This document shows, in pieces, positions 49,733 to 51,383 of a stretch of 51,383 bases of DNA. Under the pieces are notes generated by a model that ran no database searches, was not told where the DNA came from, and worked only from the letters and a program-made list of their open reading frames with translations. Position 1 is the stretch's first letter; each line of letters opens with the position of its first letter. Origin of the DNA: Methanomethylophilus sp963631655 (GTDB taxonomy: Archaea > Thermoplasmatota > Thermoplasmata > Methanomassiliicoccales > Methanomethylophilaceae); contig CAVGRR010000008.1 of NCBI GenBank assembly GCA_963631655.1, positions 1 to 51,383 on the forward strand. The letters run 5' to 3'. Position numbers and translations under genes: made by a program.

Positions 49733-50107
49733 ATGGCAAAGAAGAGGCGTCTTATCAAAGAAGAGCCTGAAGAAGAATACAGCTTCACACCGACCGATTT
49801 CGACGAGAGGGAATTCCTTCTCAAAGGTATCTATTCCACCAAGGTGCTGCTGCTCGCGATCGTCCTTTCTATCATCATCGGTTTCGTCGCCGCTATGATC
49901 TGGAAGGTTATGGACAACAAGACGATCGTCGCAGTGATCGACACTCTTCTCGTCTTCTTCGTCTGTGCCATCATGAAGAAGCTCTTCGTCGCCATGCACA
50001 TCAGGGCGGATCTGCTCGAGACCAAGACTATGCTCGGAAACTATCTGATCTATCTGATCCTTGCATTGGGTTCCTGTATCCTTTTCATCAACGCACCGTT
50101 CGCCTGA
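49733..50107 (+). CDS. Small membrane protein of unknown function
   Basis: 124 aa from ATG 49733. Charged N-terminus (KKRRLIKEEPEEEY), then DFDEREFLLKGIYSTKV and three hydrophobic segments at about residues 40-62, 70-90 and 103-122 with a cytoplasmic-looking HIRADLLETKT loop. No catalytic residues. The size and layout would suit the small archaeal EMC6-like proteins, but I cannot confirm that from motifs. Divergent from radA. Confidence 0.6.
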   Translation: MAKKRRLIKEEPEEEYSFTPTDFDEREFLLKGIYSTKVLLLAIVLSIIIGFVAAMIWKVMDNKTIVAVIDTLLVFFVCAIMKKLFVAMHIRADLLETKTMLGNYLIYLILALGSCILFINAPFA

Positions 50108-50123
50108 ACCGTGTGTTCTTCTT

Positions 50124-50157
50124 GACACAGACAGGCCTACGATGGCTTGTCTGTGTC
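50124..50157. repeat. 14-bp intergenic inverted repeat
   Basis: GACACAGACAGGCC (50124-50137) and GGCTTGTCTGTGTC (50144-50157) pair along their full length with one G-T, around a 6-nt loop. No T-run follows on either strand. Another inverted pair, CCAATTCG (50167-50174) and CGAATTGG (50229-50236), follows. Region 50108-50356 otherwise contains only the promoter of the ATPase gene. Confidence 0.7.
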
Positions 50158-50325
50158 CTTGACATTCCAATTCGGGGCTATTGCCACCGTTGTTTTCGAG
50201 AAATTTATCTGACAGGTGAATGTAACTTCGAATTGGCAACGTCCACGTCCCGGATAACGAAATCAAATGACCCAGACACCTTATTCTGGGGATGGGTTTA
50301 TCCGATATTACTCAAAATGCGGTTC

Positions 50326-50334
50326 TTTTTATAG
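50326..50334 (+). promoter_or_regulatory. TATA box of the terminal ATPase gene
   Basis: TTTTTATAG centred about 27 nt before the ATG at 50357; leaderless layout. Confidence 0.5.
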
Positions 50335-50356
50335 TCGGTGGGATAACATACAAACC

Positions 50357-51383
50357 ATGGCCGAGGGCGGAGAAAGATTGGCGATACCAATCGGAGTCAA
50401 AGATTTCAAAGAGATTCGTGATGACGGATACTACTTTGTTGACAAATCCGAACTCATCTCTGATATCATCCAGGATAAGAGGAAGGTGTTCCTTTTCACA
50501 AGACCCAGACGTTTTGGAAAGTCCTTGAATCTATCTATGATTGATGCCTTTTTCAATCTCGAGTACAAAGGCAATAACTGGTTTGACGGATTGAAGATAA
50601 ACTCTCATCCGGAATCTGATCGGTTCCGCAACCGTTATCCGGTCATATCCCTCGGAATGAAATTTCCTGATGTTGAGGACTATGATCTGTTTCTCGCAAA
50701 GGTCCGTGGCGTGTTATCACGGCTTTTTGCCAATTACAGTTATCTGAAGGATTCGGATAAGGTTCCTGAGAATCTCCGCAAGCTGTTTTTTGGGGAAGAT
50801 CCCACATACTTTGATGAACAGAAGGTCCGCGACTCTATTCTGACCCTGTGTCTCATGCTTTACAAACACCATGGGGTCAAACCGATCGTTCTGATCGATG
50901 AATATGACAATGCGATCAACAATGCGTACGGTAAAGGATCTTACAGTAAAGTTACGAGTTTCATTTCCGACTTCTATTCTACAACCCTTAAAGACAACGA
51001 TTATCTGACATTTGCGGTCATGGCCGGGGTCACACAGATCGCCAAAGATGGTATATTTTCCGGGCTGAACAATCTTCGCGTCAACAATATCTTCAGCGTC
51101 AAGTTCGACGAAAGATATGGTTTTACAGAATCTGAGGTCAAAGAACTTTGCACATACTATGGTCATCCCGAAAACTTCGGGGAAGCCAAGGAATGGTATG
51201 ACGGATACCGTTTCGGAAATGCAGATATCTACAATCCGTGGAGCGTCCTGTTCTATGTCAAGGAGGATTTCAATCCTGAGACCTATTGGGCAGGCACCAG
51301 CGGGAACGATATCATCGACACCCTTCTGAAAAATGCCGACGAGTCCGTATTGAAAGATCTGACCCTTCTCGGCAACGGTGAAA
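50357..51383 (+). CDS. AAA-ATPase-like/DUF1703-family protein (partial, runs off the window)
   Basis: First 342 codons, no stop before the window end. Starts MAEGGERLAIPIGVKDFKEI; DGYYFVDKSELI and TRPRRFGKS (P-loop variant) are the hallmarks of the AAA-ATPase_like family; PIVLIDEYDNAIN is Walker B; FAVMAGVTQIAKDGIFSGLNN and FGFTESEV-type GFTESEVKELC with YDGYRFG and IYNPWSV follow. Full-length members end in a PD-(D/E)XK nuclease-like domain (DUF1703), which would lie beyond 51383. These ATPases are multi-copy accessory genes in gut bacteria and archaea with unknown role. A different ATPase family (DUF4143) is at 30392. Confidence 0.88.
   Translation, partial: MAEGGERLAIPIGVKDFKEIRDDGYYFVDKSELISDIIQDKRKVFLFTRPRRFGKSLNLSMIDAFFNLEYKGNNWFDGLKINSHPESDRFRNRYPVISLGMKFPDVEDYDLFLAKVRGVLSRLFANYSYLKDSDKVPENLRKLFFGEDPTYFDEQKVRDSILTLCLMLYKHHGVKPIVLIDEYDNAINNAYGKGSYSKVTSFISDFYSTTLKDNDYLTFAVMAGVTQIAKDGIFSGLNNLRVNNIFSVKFDERYGFTESEVKELCTYYGHPENFGEAKEWYDGYRFGNADIYNPWSVLFYVKEDFNPETYWAGTSGNDIIDTLLKNADESVLKDLTLLGNGE

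Overview
The window reads as a chromosome segment of a methanogenic archaeon of the Thermoplasmatota, most likely a gut-type Methanomassiliicoccales. Archaeal identity is direct: RadA, aIF5A, Nop5, a Nob1-like PIN/zinc-ribbon protein, Trm-G10-type methyltransferase and nearly the whole ether-lipid route (GGPP synthase, GGGP synthase, DGGGP synthase, CDP-archaeol synthase, geranylgeranyl reductase). Archaeal TATA boxes lie about 25-27 nt before many start codons, so many messages look leaderless. The order-level call is inference. It leans on the stop codons: none of the roughly 50 genes called here ends in TAG, nearly all end in TGA and a few in TAA, as expected where UAG is reserved for pyrrolysine.

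Layout. 1-8.7 kb: a bacterial-looking accessory locus. A membrane SpoIIE-type phosphatase is followed by a tight operon of a STAS anti-anti-sigma protein, a HATPase-GNAT fusion, a LuxE-like acyl-protein synthetase, a LuxC/PaaK-like fusion and a MATE transporter with a C-terminal HATPase. 8.8-14.1 kb: isoprenoid/lipid and housekeeping genes. 14.1-15.6 kb: a signal peptidase beside a TasA/camelysin-like secreted protein. 15.9-20.8 kb: smc-scpA-scpB. 20.9-28.2 kb: phosphoglucomutase-family enzyme, then on the minus strand rtcA, a riboflavin-pathway reductase, mtnA, a class II aldolase, nop5, aIF5A and agmatinase. 28.2-33.1 kb: three tRNAs, a zinc-ribbon regulator, an unusual SpeD homologue, a DUF4143 ATPase behind a 23-bp tandem repeat, and a Fic protein behind two inverted repeats. 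33.2-38.5 kb: two tandem BspA-like leucine-rich surface proteins and an aldehyde dehydrogenase homologue that has lost its catalytic residues. 38.5-45.6 kb: ACT and zinc-finger proteins, tRNA-Leu, the larE-larB-larC nickel-pincer cofactor genes behind a membrane Schlafen/AlbA protein, a disordered protein and a PPC-domain protein. 45.6-49.6 kb: GGGP and DGGGP synthases, Trm-G10 methyltransferase and RadA. 49.7-51.4 kb: a small membrane protein and a truncated AAA-ATPase/DUF1703-type gene.

The most interesting locus is 145-8707. All three parts of a partner-switching phosphorelay (phosphatase, STAS protein, kinase-like HATPase) sit with acyl-activating and acyl-reducing enzymes and an exporter, in an organism that has no sigma factors. 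The HATPase module is fused to an acetyltransferase in one gene and to the transporter in another. This suggests the switch acts directly on an enzyme or transporter rather than on transcription; that role is inference. Other points of note: a Cys in the Walker A motif of RadA, a degenerate ALDH, a SpeD homologue without the usual active-site motif, and several operator-like repeats in front of accessory genes.
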